Below, piece after piece: positions 51,283-61,157 of a stretch of 64,000 nt of DNA. Location: the NCBI GenBank assembly GCA_002243285.1, contig CP022585.1, forward strand, positions 2,778,641 through 2,842,640. Direction: 5' to 3'. Both the position numbers and the translations under genes were made by a program. The DNA is from Candidatus Fluviicola riflensis (GTDB lineage Bacteria > Bacteroidota > Bacteroidia > Flavobacteriales_D > Crocinitomicaceae). The notes beneath the pieces are model-generated. The model did no database searches. It was not told the DNA's origin and saw only the letters and a program-made list of their open reading frames with translations. Each line of letters opens with the position of its first letter. The stretch's first letter is position 1.

Positions 51283-53775
51283 ATGGTTCGATTGCTACTT
51301 ATTCTATGTTTTATTCCTTTTTCTTCGGCCGTTTTTGCACAACTATTGAAAGGCCAGATAACAGACACATTTGGTGAACCCATTCCTTTTGCGCGCGTGG
51401 GAATCGAAAACACCAGTTACGGAACCATTGCTAATGCCCAGGGAAATTTTCAACTGGAATTGACCTACAACAGTTATACGGTAATCTATTCCGCGATGGA
51501 TTATGAAACGATCAGCGAGAAAATCGAGATTCAGCAGGATGTGACATTGGTAACCATTGTGCTGAAAGAAGAAGCTACCGAACTGGAAGAAACCGTCATC
51601 ACAGTGAAGACGAAAAAAAACCTCGGAAAAGAGATCATGAAACAGGTCATTGACAAACGTTCTTATTTCCGTGACCAGCTTTCTGAATACCAATGCAATA
51701 CTTACTGTTTTACTTCGCTCGAAAAAGAAGAAGCCGACAGTATCAAAACCGATAGCATTATTTCACGCAAAAAAATGAACCTGGTCGAATGGAACGGAAC
51801 ATCTTATTACAAAGCGAATAATCGTTACAAAGACGTCATCACCGCTTTTATTGATTTGACAGAGCCGGCCCAGAATACAGGAAGTGTAACCGTGGTAACC
51901 GGCGGTATGGATGATGAAATCCTGGAACCGTCAACCGGAATGGACGTGAATCCGTACTTATTTGTCAACGGAATAAAAGATGCCGATATCAATATTTTCG
52001 ATAACCTGATCGAAGCACCGGGTTTATCACTGCGGCCACTCATTTCACCGATGGCTTACAACGCTTTTTTATACTACAACTTTTATGTTGAAAGTTCCTT
52101 TTACGAGGAAAATCAGAAGATTTACCAAATCAGGGTAGAACCACGTTTCCGCGAAGAAGCGCTGTTTGAAGGTTCATTGTACATTCGGGATACGTCTTGG
52201 GAATTGGTTTCGTACGCCCTCACTATTAACAGAGGTGCGCTCACTTATTTCCGTGAAATGCACCTGGTAGCTGACTTTGAAAAAATGGGATCACGCATTG
52301 TACCGACCCGCCGCGAATATGTTTACCTCATCAAAGAAGGCAAGAAAAAAATTCATGGAAATGTACGCGTAATGCATTCGGGTTACGGTTTTGAGATTGA
52401 AGATAACAACGGGAAATTCTGGCTGGAATCAACAGTTTATACACCGGAAGCGTTCAACCGGGATTCAGCATATTGGAGCAGCATCCGCCCGTTTCACCTC
52501 AAACAGGAAGAAATCAATTTCATTCACCAGCAAGACAGTATCGCCAAGTATTACGCAAGTGAAACATACCTTAAAAAACAAGACAGTACTTATAATACAT
52601 TGAATGTCTGGGATTTTCTGTTCAACGGTGTCGGGTTCAGAAATACGTTTAAAAAACAGGAATTCTACATCGGTGGATTGATCGAGCAGGTTGTGCCATT
52701 CGGTGTAGGCGGTTACCGTCACAGGCTCAGTATGTCTTATGACAAAGGTTTTAAGAACAACCACGAGCTTTCCATCAATCCGGTGATCGATTACGGATTT
52801 CATAACAAAGATCTCAAAGGACAGCTCGGAGTTGGGTACATGTACAATCCTCGCCGATTCTCGAAGTTTTTCATTGAAGCCGGTGATGTGTATGATTTCG
52901 TAACGGGTTATCAGAGTATCCAGGGAACATTCGCTCCAGCTAACCGCGTTCGTAACCGGAAACTGGAAATTTACCACCGGCTGGAACTCATCAACGGATT
53001 GTATTTTAAAGCCGGAATCTTTTACTCGAACCGTTCGTCGATTGACAACATCGAATACCCAAGCTGGGTCGATAATTTCGGATTCTTTTCAAAGCCGGAA
53101 CCGTTTGAAGGTTATAAGATCTTCATGACCGATTTTGAGTTCTCCTATCATTTTCGCCAGAAATACATCCTGAAAGGCAATCAGAAAATCATCATTGGTT
53201 CGCAATGGCCCGTGGTTTCGCTTCAATACAAAAAAGGAATCCCGAAATTATTTGGCGGACAATCTGACTTTGATTTCATGGAATTGCGCGTGACGGATGA
53301 AATCAATTTAAATTCACTGGGGCAATCCGAATTTAAGTTTACCGCCGGATCATTTCTCCGGAAATCAGATTTGCGGTTGATCGAACACAAGTATTTCCGT
53401 ACATCGGATAAATTTTTCTTCTCCAACCCAATCAACTCACAACAATTGCTCGATACGGCACTGAATACGGCCAATAGTTACATTCAGTTCAACGCGATTC
53501 ACCACTTCAATGGATTTTTCCTCAACAAAGTTTGGTTGCTCAATCGCCTGAAACTCGAAGAAACCGTCGGCGGAAGTTTCCTCGCCATTCCTGATGCGCA
53601 TTTTGTGCAAGCTGAATTGTATGCGGGAATAGAGCGCGTGATCCGGATTCGCAAGCAACGGTTTAAACTCGGTGTGTATGCCGTAACAGCAGCTTCTTCA
53701 TTTAGCAGGGCCGATGTTCAGTTGAAAGTGGGGATTAACTTTTATGATTCGTTCAAGAGGACTTGGGATTATTGA
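51283..53775 (+). CDS. DUF5686 outer-membrane protein with carboxypeptidase-regulatory-like domain
   Basis: 830 residues from ATG 51283; an upstream start at 51250 is less likely. Signal peptide MVRLLLILCFIPFSSAVFAQ. Residues about 20-105 are a carboxypeptidase-regulatory-like beta sandwich (LKGQITDTFGEPIPFARVGI), then the long DUF5686 region and a C-terminal beta-barrel-rich stretch. Common in Bacteroidota near TonB-type systems, but no TonB box is seen, so it is not a classical TonB-dependent receptor. Closed by a terminator at 53851. Confidence 0.88.
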   Translation: MVRLLLILCFIPFSSAVFAQLLKGQITDTFGEPIPFARVGIENTSYGTIANAQGNFQLELTYNSYTVIYSAMDYETISEKIEIQQDVTLVTIVLKEEATELEETVITVKTKKNLGKEIMKQVIDKRSYFRDQLSEYQCNTYCFTSLEKEEADSIKTDSIISRKKMNLVEWNGTSYYKANNRYKDVITAFIDLTEPAQNTGSVTVVTGGMDDEILEPSTGMDVNPYLFVNGIKDADINIFDNLIEAPGLSLRPLISPMAYNAFLYYNFYVESSFYEENQKIYQIRVEPRFREEALFEGSLYIRDTSWELVSYALTINRGALTYFREMHLVADFEKMGSRIVPTRREYVYLIKEGKKKIHGNVRVMHSGYGFEIEDNNGKFWLESTVYTPEAFNRDSAYWSSIRPFHLKQEEINFIHQQDSIAKYYASETYLKKQDSTYNTLNVWDFLFNGVGFRNTFKKQEFYIGGLIEQVVPFGVGGYRHRLSMSYDKGFKNNHELSINPVIDYGFHNKDLKGQLGVGYMYNPRRFSKFFIEAGDVYDFVTGYQSIQGTFAPANRVRNRKLEIYHRLELINGLYFKAGIFYSNRSSIDNIEYPSWVDNFGFFSKPEPFEGYKIFMTDFEFSYHFRQKYILKGNQKIIIGSQWPVVSLQYKKGIPKLFGGQSDFDFMELRVTDEINLNSLGQSEFKFTAGSFLRKSDLRLIEHKYFRTSDKFFFSNPINSQQLLDTALNTANSYIQFNAIHHFNGFFLNKVWLLNRLKLEETVGGSFLAIPDAHFVQAELYAGIERVIRIRKQRFKLGVYAVTAASSFSRADVQLKVGINFYDSFKRTWDY

Positions 53776-53850
53776 AAACATAAAGAGCGGAATGAGCAAT
53801 ATTCACCACAAAGATTCTGTGTTAAATTAAATTTGCGTTATACGAAAATA

Positions 53851-53885
53851 AAAAAGAGGCTAACCGCGACAATTAGCCTCTTTTT
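53851..53885 (+). terminator. Terminator after the DUF5686 gene
   Basis: AAAAAGAGGCTAA / TTAGCCTCTTTTT perfect 13-bp stem with a short loop and T tract. Confidence 0.92.
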
Positions 53886-54216
53886 TTGCGCTTTTTTGGG
53901 CATTTTCTAATCCCCTAACTAAAAATGGACTCATTAACGTGAAGCGATAATGAATGGCCTAATTTATTGAATATAAAACAATTGACATCAAAAAAGTTTT
54001 ACTTTTTTTCCTCAAAATGAAAAAAATCAGTAATTACCGAAGAAACGTTTTGATTATCGTATCGGTATACCGAGAAATGGCAAGCGGGAAACCGAGGATT
54101 CCGGAGGCGAAAAAATAAAAACAGTTGCGTGAAACCGAAAACTCCCCGGAATCTTGTTTGATATTCTGTAAATTACTTAACAGCCAATCATGGCACTCTA
54201 GTTGTATAAGCGATGT

Positions 54217-54224
54217 TATCTTTG
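54217..54224 (+). promoter_or_regulatory. Putative -7 box (TATCTTTG)
   Basis: TAnnTTTG. It overlaps the first codons of the longer frame starting at 54213, so the ATG at 54243 with its signal peptide is chosen. Confidence 0.5.
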
Positions 54225-54242
54225 TTACAAACCACGTTGCTT

Positions 54243-56084
54243 ATGCATTGGAAAAATTACGTTGTACTCCTTTTTTGCCTGATAATTGTTTCAAGTTCTT
54301 TTGCCGAAGGAGATCCGATCCGGATATTAGAGCGAAAATTATCACAGCGTGAAGACACCGCACAGGTAAATATTCTCAATAAATTGTGCTGGCATTACCG
54401 CCACTCCAACAGTAAAAAGTCGCGCTATTATGGTGAAAAAGCCATTCTACTAAGTAGAAAAATACGTTATTGGAGCGGCTTGGCATACGCTTACAAAAAC
54501 CAGGGAAGGGCTTTCGCCGGTGAATGCAATTACAAAAAATCGAACGAACACCTTTCCAAAGCGTTGTTTCAGTTTACGGAACTCAACAACCGCATAGAGA
54601 TTGGGAACGTTCACAACCTGATGGGTCTTAACCAATGGGAACAGGGAAATTACGACAGCGCATTAGTCAGTTATGATGCCGCTATGAAGGAATTCAGGCG
54701 CATGAACGACCAGGCAGGAAAAGCAATTGTTTACAGTAACAAGGGTATTATTTATTATGAACTGGCAAAATACGATCTCGCTGTTGAAAACTACCTGAAT
54801 TCGCTGAAAATCGCGAAAAAGATCAATTACAAAGATGTGTTGACAAGCGCTCATCTAAATGTGGGAATCGTTTATTCTTCGATGGGGGATACCAAAAAGG
54901 CGTTATTTCATTACAAACAAGCAATGCGCTACGATGAAAACATTGATCATTTTGCTACGAAAGCTAAAATATTCACCAATATCGGTGTGTGTTATTTCAG
55001 AATGCAGCAATCCGATAGTTCGCTTTATTACCACGAAAGCGCCTTGAAGCTCTATCGAATGAACGTTGACAAGAAGGGAATTTCACATTCGTTAATGAAT
55101 ATCGGCAGCATTTATCTACAGCAAAAGAATTACCGGAAAGCCAACGAAAATTTCCTGGCGGGATTGGACATGAATCGCTCCAACGACAACAAACTAGGGC
55201 AAATCATTGCTCTGGATTTTCTGGGAGAATTGCACGCCGAACAACAAAAAAATGAGACTGCGATCACGTATCTCCGTTCCGGCTACGATCTTGCGCTGCA
55301 AATTCATTCACTGCACTACCAGGTCGAGATCAGTTTATTGCTGGCACAGCTTTACGAAGAGATGAACGATCATAAAACATCTTCTCGATTCTATGGGATT
55401 TACGCGAAAGCCAACGCACAGCTCATACGTGAAATGACTAGTGAGAAGCTTACCGATTTGCAAATTGCCATTGCCACTCAAGCGCAGCAGGAAGAGATTT
55501 CATCATTGCAGCAAGCATCAAGGATCAGTTCTGTGCAAAAACGCTGGCTGCTCGGTGGTGGAATTTTAGTGACTATAACAGGAATATTCATTTTAGTGGC
55601 GGTACGTAAAAAACACCGGAAAGAAAAACGGAGACTGGAAGAAGAACTGGTTTCCAATCAAACTGCTTTGCACGAATACACGCAACATTTGCTGGAAAAA
55701 AATGTGTTCATCGAAACATTACAATCACAATTAGATGAAACAACCGAAACGGTTCCGCCACATGATCCGCGCATCGAACAATTACATCAACTCAGCACCG
55801 CGCGATTGATCACAGACGACGATTGGGAAGAATTCAAGCGGCGCTTTGTTCTGGTTTATCCTGTTTTTATGATCCGGATGAAAGAACGATTCAGCGGAAT
55901 CACACAAGCAGAATTGCGCTTAGCATCGTTGATCGTATTGCAATTATCTTCCCGTTCTATCGCATCAATGCTGGGTATTTCAGCCGAAAGCGTAAAAAAA
56001 GCGCGTCAACGGCTGCGTAAGAAAATGGACCTTTTGCCGGAACAGGATCTGGATCGGTTTGTAGGTGATTTCGCGAAGCAGTAA
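54243..56084 (+). CDS. TPR sensor protein with membrane helix and C-terminal HTH
   Basis: 613 residues from ATG 54243 with a signal peptide or anchor (MHWKNYVVLLFCLIIVSSSFAEG). About ten tetratricopeptide repeats between about 35 and 380 (for example GNYDSALVSYDAAMKEF, AKYDLAVENYLNSLKIAK), one membrane helix at about 437-455 (LLGGGILVTITGIFILVAV), a coiled coil, and a C-terminal LuxR-like helix-turn-helix: ITQAELRLASLIVLQLSS, then RSIASMLGISAESVKKARQRLRKKM. This is the Bacteroidota design of a periplasmic TPR sensor joined to a cytoplasmic DNA-binding tail. Targets unknown; the palindromes and T9SS gene downstream are possible. Confidence 0.88.
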   Translation: MHWKNYVVLLFCLIIVSSSFAEGDPIRILERKLSQREDTAQVNILNKLCWHYRHSNSKKSRYYGEKAILLSRKIRYWSGLAYAYKNQGRAFAGECNYKKSNEHLSKALFQFTELNNRIEIGNVHNLMGLNQWEQGNYDSALVSYDAAMKEFRRMNDQAGKAIVYSNKGIIYYELAKYDLAVENYLNSLKIAKKINYKDVLTSAHLNVGIVYSSMGDTKKALFHYKQAMRYDENIDHFATKAKIFTNIGVCYFRMQQSDSSLYYHESALKLYRMNVDKKGISHSLMNIGSIYLQQKNYRKANENFLAGLDMNRSNDNKLGQIIALDFLGELHAEQQKNETAITYLRSGYDLALQIHSLHYQVEISLLLAQLYEEMNDHKTSSRFYGIYAKANAQLIREMTSEKLTDLQIAIATQAQQEEISSLQQASRISSVQKRWLLGGGILVTITGIFILVAVRKKHRKEKRRLEEELVSNQTALHEYTQHLLEKNVFIETLQSQLDETTETVPPHDPRIEQLHQLSTARLITDDDWEEFKRRFVLVYPVFMIRMKERFSGITQAELRLASLIVLQLSSRSIASMLGISAESVKKARQRLRKKMDLLPEQDLDRFVGDFAKQ

Positions 56085-56428
56085 ATTGGTGAGTTAATTG
56101 AGTTCGTTAGTTGATCTGTTTATTAAGTTTGGTCAGTGATTTCTCGAAGTTTTAGTTTCGCTAAAAAGCGTTCGTAATATTGCGAATTCCCAAATTCGCG
56201 AATAAGAAAATTTGCGAGTTTCCGAATTTCATATCTGAATTCCTGAAAAATCCGCAAAACGGGCCATGAAAAGCTTGTACTATTGTTCGTTAACAACCCC
56301 AATTCACAAAACTCAATCAACTCAAAAACAACAATTTACTGTATTGTACCCCGCTTTGTACCCCCACAAAAAAGACACTTAGCCTATTTGTTGCTGTTTA
56401 TTTGCTGAAACAATTAAAATCATTTATC
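56085..56428. other. Intergenic region with family-1 palindrome
   Basis: No gene seen. The repeat at 56150-56235 fills the left part; AT-rich DNA follows up to the T9SS gene. Confidence 0.6.
56150..56235. repeat. Family-1 palindromic repeat, locus 6
   Basis: 56150-56186 is the inverted copy of 24174-24210 (35 of 37 identical) with core GCGTTCGTAATATTGCGAA. It continues with AATTCGCGAATAAG and AATTTGCGAG pieces to about 56235. Confidence 0.88.
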
Positions 56429-57157
56429 ATGAAAAAAACAATTACCATTTTAGCATTTATCGCAAGTGCTTTTTCAGCAAACCAAGCCATGGCACAATAT
56501 GATTTGTCCATCGGAAACATCAGCGCAGGTTTCGATAACTACAATTCAAGTACAGGTGTGATTACCGGTATTTATTTTGATGCACTGAACAACGAAAACA
56601 GTTCGGTCAGTTCGTTTGAGATTGGAATTTATCTTATCGACGCTTCTAACTCAGATCAGTACCGGATTCACACTATTAACAGCAGTGGTCAAAGCGGAAA
56701 CACCGTGGTTACTTACTCTGAGGTTGATGTTGATATTAACAACACAAACGGAATTCCGGCCGGTGATTACCGTTTAGGAGTAATCATCGACGATGGTGAC
56801 GATTATTCGGAAACAGATGAAAACAACAACGGTTTGTACATTACTCCGCAAGGCGATAACCTGAGCTATACTCCAGGTGGCGGCAGTGCAGGCGTTACAG
56901 AACTTAATGTAAACGCATTGACTGTATTCCCTAATCCGGCGGCAGAAAACGTAACTATCAATTGGGAAAACAATCCATTCAACACCGTTTCTGAATTAGA
57001 AATTCGTGATTTAAACGGTCGATTGGTAACGGCTCTGTCAGTTGAAAACAATCAAACAACGGCGAATTTTGCGGTTGCTGACCTTACTCCGGGAGTTTAC
57101 GTGGTAGCGCTTCGTTCAGCGACAACGATCAGTACTCAAAAATTCGTGAAGCAATAA
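56429..57157 (+). CDS. Small secreted protein with CARDB-like and T9SS type A domains
   Basis: 242 residues from ATG 56429; a TTG at 56402 would extend the frame before the signal peptide and is rejected. Signal peptide MKKTITILAFIASAFSANQAMA. A CARDB-like beta sandwich (about 25-135, ending DDYSETDENNNGLYIT) is followed by the type A sorting domain (from about 165, LTVFPNPAAENVTINW to KFVKQ). Surface-bound after T9SS export. Follows the TPR sensor gene by 344 bases. Confidence 0.85.
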   Translation: MKKTITILAFIASAFSANQAMAQYDLSIGNISAGFDNYNSSTGVITGIYFDALNNENSSVSSFEIGIYLIDASNSDQYRIHTINSSGQSGNTVVTYSEVDVDINNTNGIPAGDYRLGVIIDDGDDYSETDENNNGLYITPQGDNLSYTPGGGSAGVTELNVNALTVFPNPAAENVTINWENNPFNTVSELEIRDLNGRLVTALSVENNQTTANFAVADLTPGVYVVALRSATTISTQKFVKQ

Positions 57158-57188
57158 AAAGCCTTTGTTAGGGTTGGGTTTATAACAA

Positions 57189-57226
57189 GAAAGCGACCGG
57201 TTTGCCTGAGGTGAATCGGTCGCTTT
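57189..57226. terminator. Bidirectional terminator
   Basis: AAAGCGACCG / CGGTCGCTTTT stem between convergent genes ending at 57157 and 57254. Confidence 0.85.
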
Positions 57227-57253
57227 TGTATAAATACAGTAAGTGAATTCCAA

Positions 57254-58000
57254 TTAAAAATGCACGGTAAGTCCTAATTGTGCCTGAATCGCCGAAAAGT
57301 AAATCTTCGATTGAACTTTATCAAATTCCACAGGCGTCGCATCGGTCGGAGTCCCCCCGGTTGGATAAACTGTACCATAACTTCTAAATTTGTCGCCGAG
57401 CTGCGAACGCATGATACCCGTATTCAATTCCGTAAAAAATGAAAACCGTTTATTTAATTGGTATCGAATGTTTGCAAAACCATTAACACCATATATCAAT
57501 CCGCCATCCATACTCAGTCTATACAATGAATATTGTGTCATGACGTCATCACTAAATTCAGCGTAATACAACGTTTGTTTAAATTCACTTATGATGTAAA
57601 ACGGCAATTCTACTCCTCCGGTTAATGTCAATTTCCCTAATTGCTCAGTCAATGCGATCGATGGTGCTATTTCCAATAATCGCTGCTCGTCATTAAATTC
57701 CCAATAAGATGGTTTATAATCCTGTACCGATTCGTTGTTTCGCTGTCCGAAGCCAATACGTAATCGACATTGCAGGTTCGGTTTGAGCGCATAACTAGTA
57801 GTCAGATTGTATTTCAAATTCAATAATTTCCCTTCGGTCGCGTCGTCCTGGTAAGCGGTTTCATGCGCCGGGTAATAAAATCCATTAAGTACTTGATCCA
57901 CTTGCCCCTGATTGGATAAACTTAGCGAAATACCCCATTTTTCCTGGGCTGAAGTTGTGAAGGTGAGAAACAGAAAACCTATTAAAACATATTTAATCAT
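57254..58000 (-). CDS. Secreted outer-membrane beta-barrel-like protein
   Basis: 248 residues from ATG 58000. Signal peptide MIKYVLIGFLFLTFTTSAQ. The rest alternates beta strands with aromatic ends (for example CRLRIGFGQRN, RYQLNKRFSFFTELNTGIM) and ends QLGLTVHF, the pattern of an 8-12-strand outer-membrane barrel. No family recognised. It follows the ruvC gene in the same direction by 101 bases. Confidence 0.7.
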   Translation of the reverse strand: MIKYVLIGFLFLTFTTSAQEKWGISLSLSNQGQVDQVLNGFYYPAHETAYQDDATEGKLLNLKYNLTTSYALKPNLQCRLRIGFGQRNNESVQDYKPSYWEFNDEQRLLEIAPSIALTEQLGKLTLTGGVELPFYIISEFKQTLYYAEFSDDVMTQYSLYRLSMDGGLIYGVNGFANIRYQLNKRFSFFTELNTGIMRSQLGDKFRSYGTVYPTGGTPTDATPVEFDKVQSKIYFSAIQAQLGLTVHF

Positions 58001-58100
58001 AAAACGGAAGATTGATTTTGTGTAAAACAGAACGTTTAACGGCAAAACAACCAAAAGATTGTTTCAGGAAAGTTATTGCTCAATTATTCTTTTGTAATAA

Positions 58101-58658
58101 TCAGCGTACTTTCCGATCAGGATTCTGGTTTAAAAAAGCGCTCCAGCCACCGGCTTTTGCTTTGTTGTTTTCACCGATTCCTTTTGAAAAATGGTGACAA
58201 ACAGCTGCCGCCAGTCCATCGGTGGCATCAAGGTATTTGGGCATTTCTTCAAATTTCAGCAAGGTTTGCAGCATGGCCGCTACTTGTTCTTTGGACGCAT
58301 TTCCGCTTCCGGTAATCGCTTGTTTGATGCGCTTCGGCGTATATTCTTCGTAAGGAATATCGCGACGTAATGCAGCTGCGATGGCAACTCCCTGGGCGCG
58401 ACCCAATTTCAGCATCGATTGTACGTTTTTACCGAAAAAAGGTGCTTCAATGGCCATTTCATCGGGTTTGTATTCTTCCATCAAACCATCAATGCGATCA
58501 AAGATCCGCTTCAGTTTATCGGGTTGGTTGGAGAGTTTATTGAGCTGAATAATCCCGAAATTGAGCATTTCCAGTTTCTTCCCCTTCACATGAATGAGTC
58601 CGTAACCCAGCACCGTAGTTCCGGGGTCAATTCCAAGAATTATTTTATCTTCAACCAT
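58101..58658 (-). CDS. ruvC: Crossover junction endodeoxyribonuclease RuvC
   Basis: 185 residues from ATG 58658; the frame runs on to 58766 over the flippase gene and that part is not credible. Catalytic residues of the RNase H-like fold: D11 in GIDPGT, E in [10 protein letters not shown], and the acidic [13 protein letters not shown] near the C terminus. Cuts Holliday junctions made by RuvAB. Its start is four bases from the divergent start at 58663. Confidence 0.95.
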   Translation of the reverse strand: MVEDKIILGIDPGTTVLGYGLIHVKGKKLEMLNFGIIQLNKLSNQPDKLKRIFDRIDGLMEEYKPDEMAIEAPFFGKNVQSMLKLGRAQGVAIAAALRRDIPYEEYTPKRIKQAITGSGNASKEQVAAMLQTLLKFEEMPKYLDATDGLAAAVCHHFSKGIGENNKAKAGGWSAFLNQNPDRKVR

Positions 58659-58662
58659 TGAA

Positions 58663-59604
58663 ATGCAATCAGCTTCTAAAACTAGGAAAAATGTGCGAGT
58701 GAGCAGAACCGTTTTGAAAGTGGTTTTACTTCTGGCATTGCTAAGTTTTATTACCTGGCAACTCATTTCGCAGGATTGGTCGAAGATGAATGCTTTTCAT
58801 TTGAAAAATCCCGTATATCTCATTTGTGCAGCAATTTTGGTAATTGCCAACCAGGGATGTGAATGGTTTAAATGGAAACTTGTGGCTAAATCGCTCACTT
58901 CAGACCAAAAACTGATCCGAAATGCTTTTTTCAGCGGGATCGGAGCGGGTTTCATGACTCCAAACGGTTGGGGCAATTTTATGGGCCGTATGGTTTATTT
59001 CCGCAAGCGTGATCGGTTATACATTGCTTTTTCATCTTTTATTTCGAATGTGAGCCAGGTGTTGCCAACCGTGTTTTTCGGAGCAGTTGCCTGCATGTAT
59101 AGTGATCGGTTGAATCTCAGTATCGGTGGTTCGGTTTTAGCGATTGGAACGGTAATTCTACTTGCTTTTTTCTTTGGTGAATACCTGGTTCCGCAACGCA
59201 TAACGCGTAATCGAACGCTTCGGAAACTGCAATGGATGAAACGACGCATGCGTGGTTTACGATTACCACTTTTTTTGTGGAGCAATCTTCGTTTCATCAT
59301 CTTTTCCGCACAGTACTTGTTGCTGTTCATGGCTTTCGGTTACACTGATTATTGGTTCCTCACGATTCACGTTTGGCTGATTTTCCTGCTTACGTCATTT
59401 GTTCCGTCATTGTGGTCGGGTAAATTGCTCATTCGTGAAACGGCCGCTATTTTCGCATTCAAAGGTTCCATGGTTGCCGTTCCGGATGTGGTATTGGTGA
59501 GTTTGCTTATTTGGGTACTGAACATCATTTTGCCCGCATTGGTAAGCAGTTTTGTATGGATTCCTGTTTCAAAAAACAAACAACAGGCACATGTGGTTGA
59601 TTAG
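58663..59604 (+). CDS. Flippase-like membrane protein (lysylphosphatidylglycerol synthase TM type)
   Basis: 313 residues with eight or so membrane helices; the [17 protein letters not shown] segment (about 87-103) is typical of the UPF0104/MprF-like transmembrane family. Probably moves a lipid-linked sugar or lipid between leaflets. It overlaps the glycosyltransferase at 59591 by 14 bases, a pairing typical of lipid-linked sugar assembly. The start is tightly back to back with ruvC, so its promoter would lie inside ruvC. Confidence 0.85.
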   Translation: MQSASKTRKNVRVSRTVLKVVLLLALLSFITWQLISQDWSKMNAFHLKNPVYLICAAILVIANQGCEWFKWKLVAKSLTSDQKLIRNAFFSGIGAGFMTPNGWGNFMGRMVYFRKRDRLYIAFSSFISNVSQVLPTVFFGAVACMYSDRLNLSIGGSVLAIGTVILLAFFFGEYLVPQRITRNRTLRKLQWMKRRMRGLRLPLFLWSNLRFIIFSAQYLLLFMAFGYTDYWFLTIHVWLIFLLTSFVPSLWSGKLLIRETAAIFAFKGSMVAVPDVVLVSLLIWVLNIILPALVSSFVWIPVSKNKQQAHVVD

Positions 59605-60664
59605 CGGTTGGTTTTTGGCGTATTCGTGTTCCATTATGGGATTGATTTTCGGCATCCAACGATTACGTGCAGAACGGAAAGTAAAAAAGTGCGTGTCGAT
59701 TGACCAGATCACCGTTTTGGTGCCGTTCCGGAATGAAGCGCACAACCTGAAAGCTTTTTTCGACAGTATCCGAAGTCAGAAATACCAGCCAATCCAATGG
59801 ATTTTCGTCAATGATCATTCCACGGATGATTTTCGGGGGCTGTTTGCCGAAATGAGCATCTTCCCTATTCGCTTACTGAATTTACCCGATGAACAGGAAG
59901 GTAAAAAAGTAGCTCTTCGGTTTGGAATGGACCACGCTACAACTGATTATTGCCTCACAATGGACGCCGATGTCACTTTCGGAAGCGATTACATGAAACA
60001 ATTGTTGACCGTTCCTGCGGCGGATCTCGTGATTCTTCCGGTCGAAATGACTTCCAAGCGCTGGTGGCACTCATTTTTCACGCTGGAATATTTGTTTACT
60101 ACTTTGCTCAACCGCGGAATAGCAGGCTGGTCACGTCCGGTGAATGCCAGCGGCGCCAATCTTTTGTTCCGGATCGATGTATTTGAACAAACCGATGATT
60201 ATGAACACCACGAACACATTGCGAGTGGCGACGATATGTACACACTTCGAGCGTTTCGTGATGCCAATAAAACGATTGAAATAGTCGAAAATACAGCGAT
60301 GACTGTCTATACCGCGACCCCGCTAACCATTGGTCAAACCATGGACCAACGTGTGCGCTGGCTGAGCAAAACCGGCCATGTAGGCGATTCACTGAATACT
60401 TTTTTAGGTTTTTGGGCTGTTGCCTTGCACATGGGGTATTTCCTGTTGCTGATCCTCACGTTTTTTGCTCCTGCACTGTGGCTCACGCTTTTGGTGATTG
60501 TCTTAAAAACTGCTTTTGATTTCGCGCTCATCCGCATGACGGGAAAACCCTGGAACCTGGAAACGATAAGCGGATTGATCTTGTTTGAACTGTTTTATCC
60601 GCTTTATTTGTTCGCATTGTTGGGGTCGTCGCTGTTTGCGCAACCGGAGTGGAAAGGGCGATAG
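59591..60664 (+). CDS. Family 2 glycosyltransferase
   Basis: 357 residues from ATG 59591; the longer start at 59552 overlaps the flippase more. GT-A fold: VLVPFRNEAHNL, VNDHS, the nucleotide/metal motif DADVTF, acceptor motif ASGDDMY and QRVRW (Q-x-x-R-W). Two or three C-terminal membrane helices (near 273-330). Likely transfers a sugar to a lipid at the inner membrane together with the upstream flippase. Ends 84 bases before the DUF3127 gene (convergent). Confidence 0.88.
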   Translation: MWLISGWFLAYSCSIMGLIFGIQRLRAERKVKKCVSIDQITVLVPFRNEAHNLKAFFDSIRSQKYQPIQWIFVNDHSTDDFRGLFAEMSIFPIRLLNLPDEQEGKKVALRFGMDHATTDYCLTMDADVTFGSDYMKQLLTVPAADLVILPVEMTSKRWWHSFFTLEYLFTTLLNRGIAGWSRPVNASGANLLFRIDVFEQTDDYEHHEHIASGDDMYTLRAFRDANKTIEIVENTAMTVYTATPLTIGQTMDQRVRWLSKTGHVGDSLNTFLGFWAVALHMGYFLLLILTFFAPALWLTLLVIVLKTAFDFALIRMTGKPWNLETISGLILFELFYPLYLFALLGSSLFAQPEWKGR

Positions 60665-60676
60665 AATTATGAATTG

Positions 60677-60747
60677 AAAATGTAAAATTGAAAAGGGAAG
60701 ACCACTTTTCAATTTTACATTTTACATTTTACATTTTACATTTTCAA
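60677..60747. repeat. Hairpin and ACATTTT tandem repeat between convergent genes
   Basis: Perfect 19-base arms 60677-60695 and 60705-60723 (AAAATGTAAAATTGAAAAG and reverse complement), nine-base loop, then four tandem ACATTTT units (60717-60744) running to the DUF3127 stop. Likely a terminator for both genes. Confidence 0.88.
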
Positions 60748-61140
60748 TTAGAAAGGAAGGTCATCATCGTCACTTGCAGCTGTAGAAGCCGGAGTGGCAA
60801 TCGGATCTAAACTCATAGCGCTTGGCCCGCCTTGTGGAATTCCACCACCTTGCGCTACCGCACCAACTTTCTCCAAACGCCATGCATCCAAGGTATTGAA
60901 GTAACGTACTTCACCTTGTGGACTTGTCCACTCGCGGCCGCGCAGGTTAAACGATACTTCGATTTGATCGTTTACATTCAAGGCATCCAACAAGTTACAT
61001 TTGTCTTGCGTCAGTTGAAATAAAATATCTTGTGGATACATGCTCGACGCATCGGTCAAAACAAACTCGCGTTTCGAGAATTTCTCCGATACCTGAACAG
61101 TATCATTCTTTACTTTTAATGTTCCGGATAATTTAAACAT
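60748..61140 (-). CDS. DUF3127 single-stranded-DNA-binding-like protein
   Basis: 130 residues. The family core VSEKFSKREFVLTDA, YPQDILFQLTQDKCNLLDAL and EVSFNLRGREWTSPQGEVRYFNTLDAWR is the OB-fold DUF3127. The tail, after a Gly/Pro-rich stretch, ends SDDDDLPF, the same acidic tip that SSB uses to recruit replication and repair enzymes. DNA-binding role is inferred from the tip and fold. Next gene upstream is the flavin reductase, 18 bases away. Confidence 0.85.
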   Translation of the reverse strand: MFKLSGTLKVKNDTVQVSEKFSKREFVLTDASSMYPQDILFQLTQDKCNLLDALNVNDQIEVSFNLRGREWTSPQGEVRYFNTLDAWRLEKVGAVAQGGGIPQGGPSAMSLDPIATPASTAASDDDDLPF

Positions 61141-61157
61141 GTTACTGGTTTTATTCT

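Larger units (their letters stand above)
53776..54242. other. Intergenic region with terminator and promoter
   Basis: Contains the terminator at 53851-53885, a small palindrome CGGTATACCG at 54063-54072 and the -7 box at 54217. No gene seen. Confidence 0.6.
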
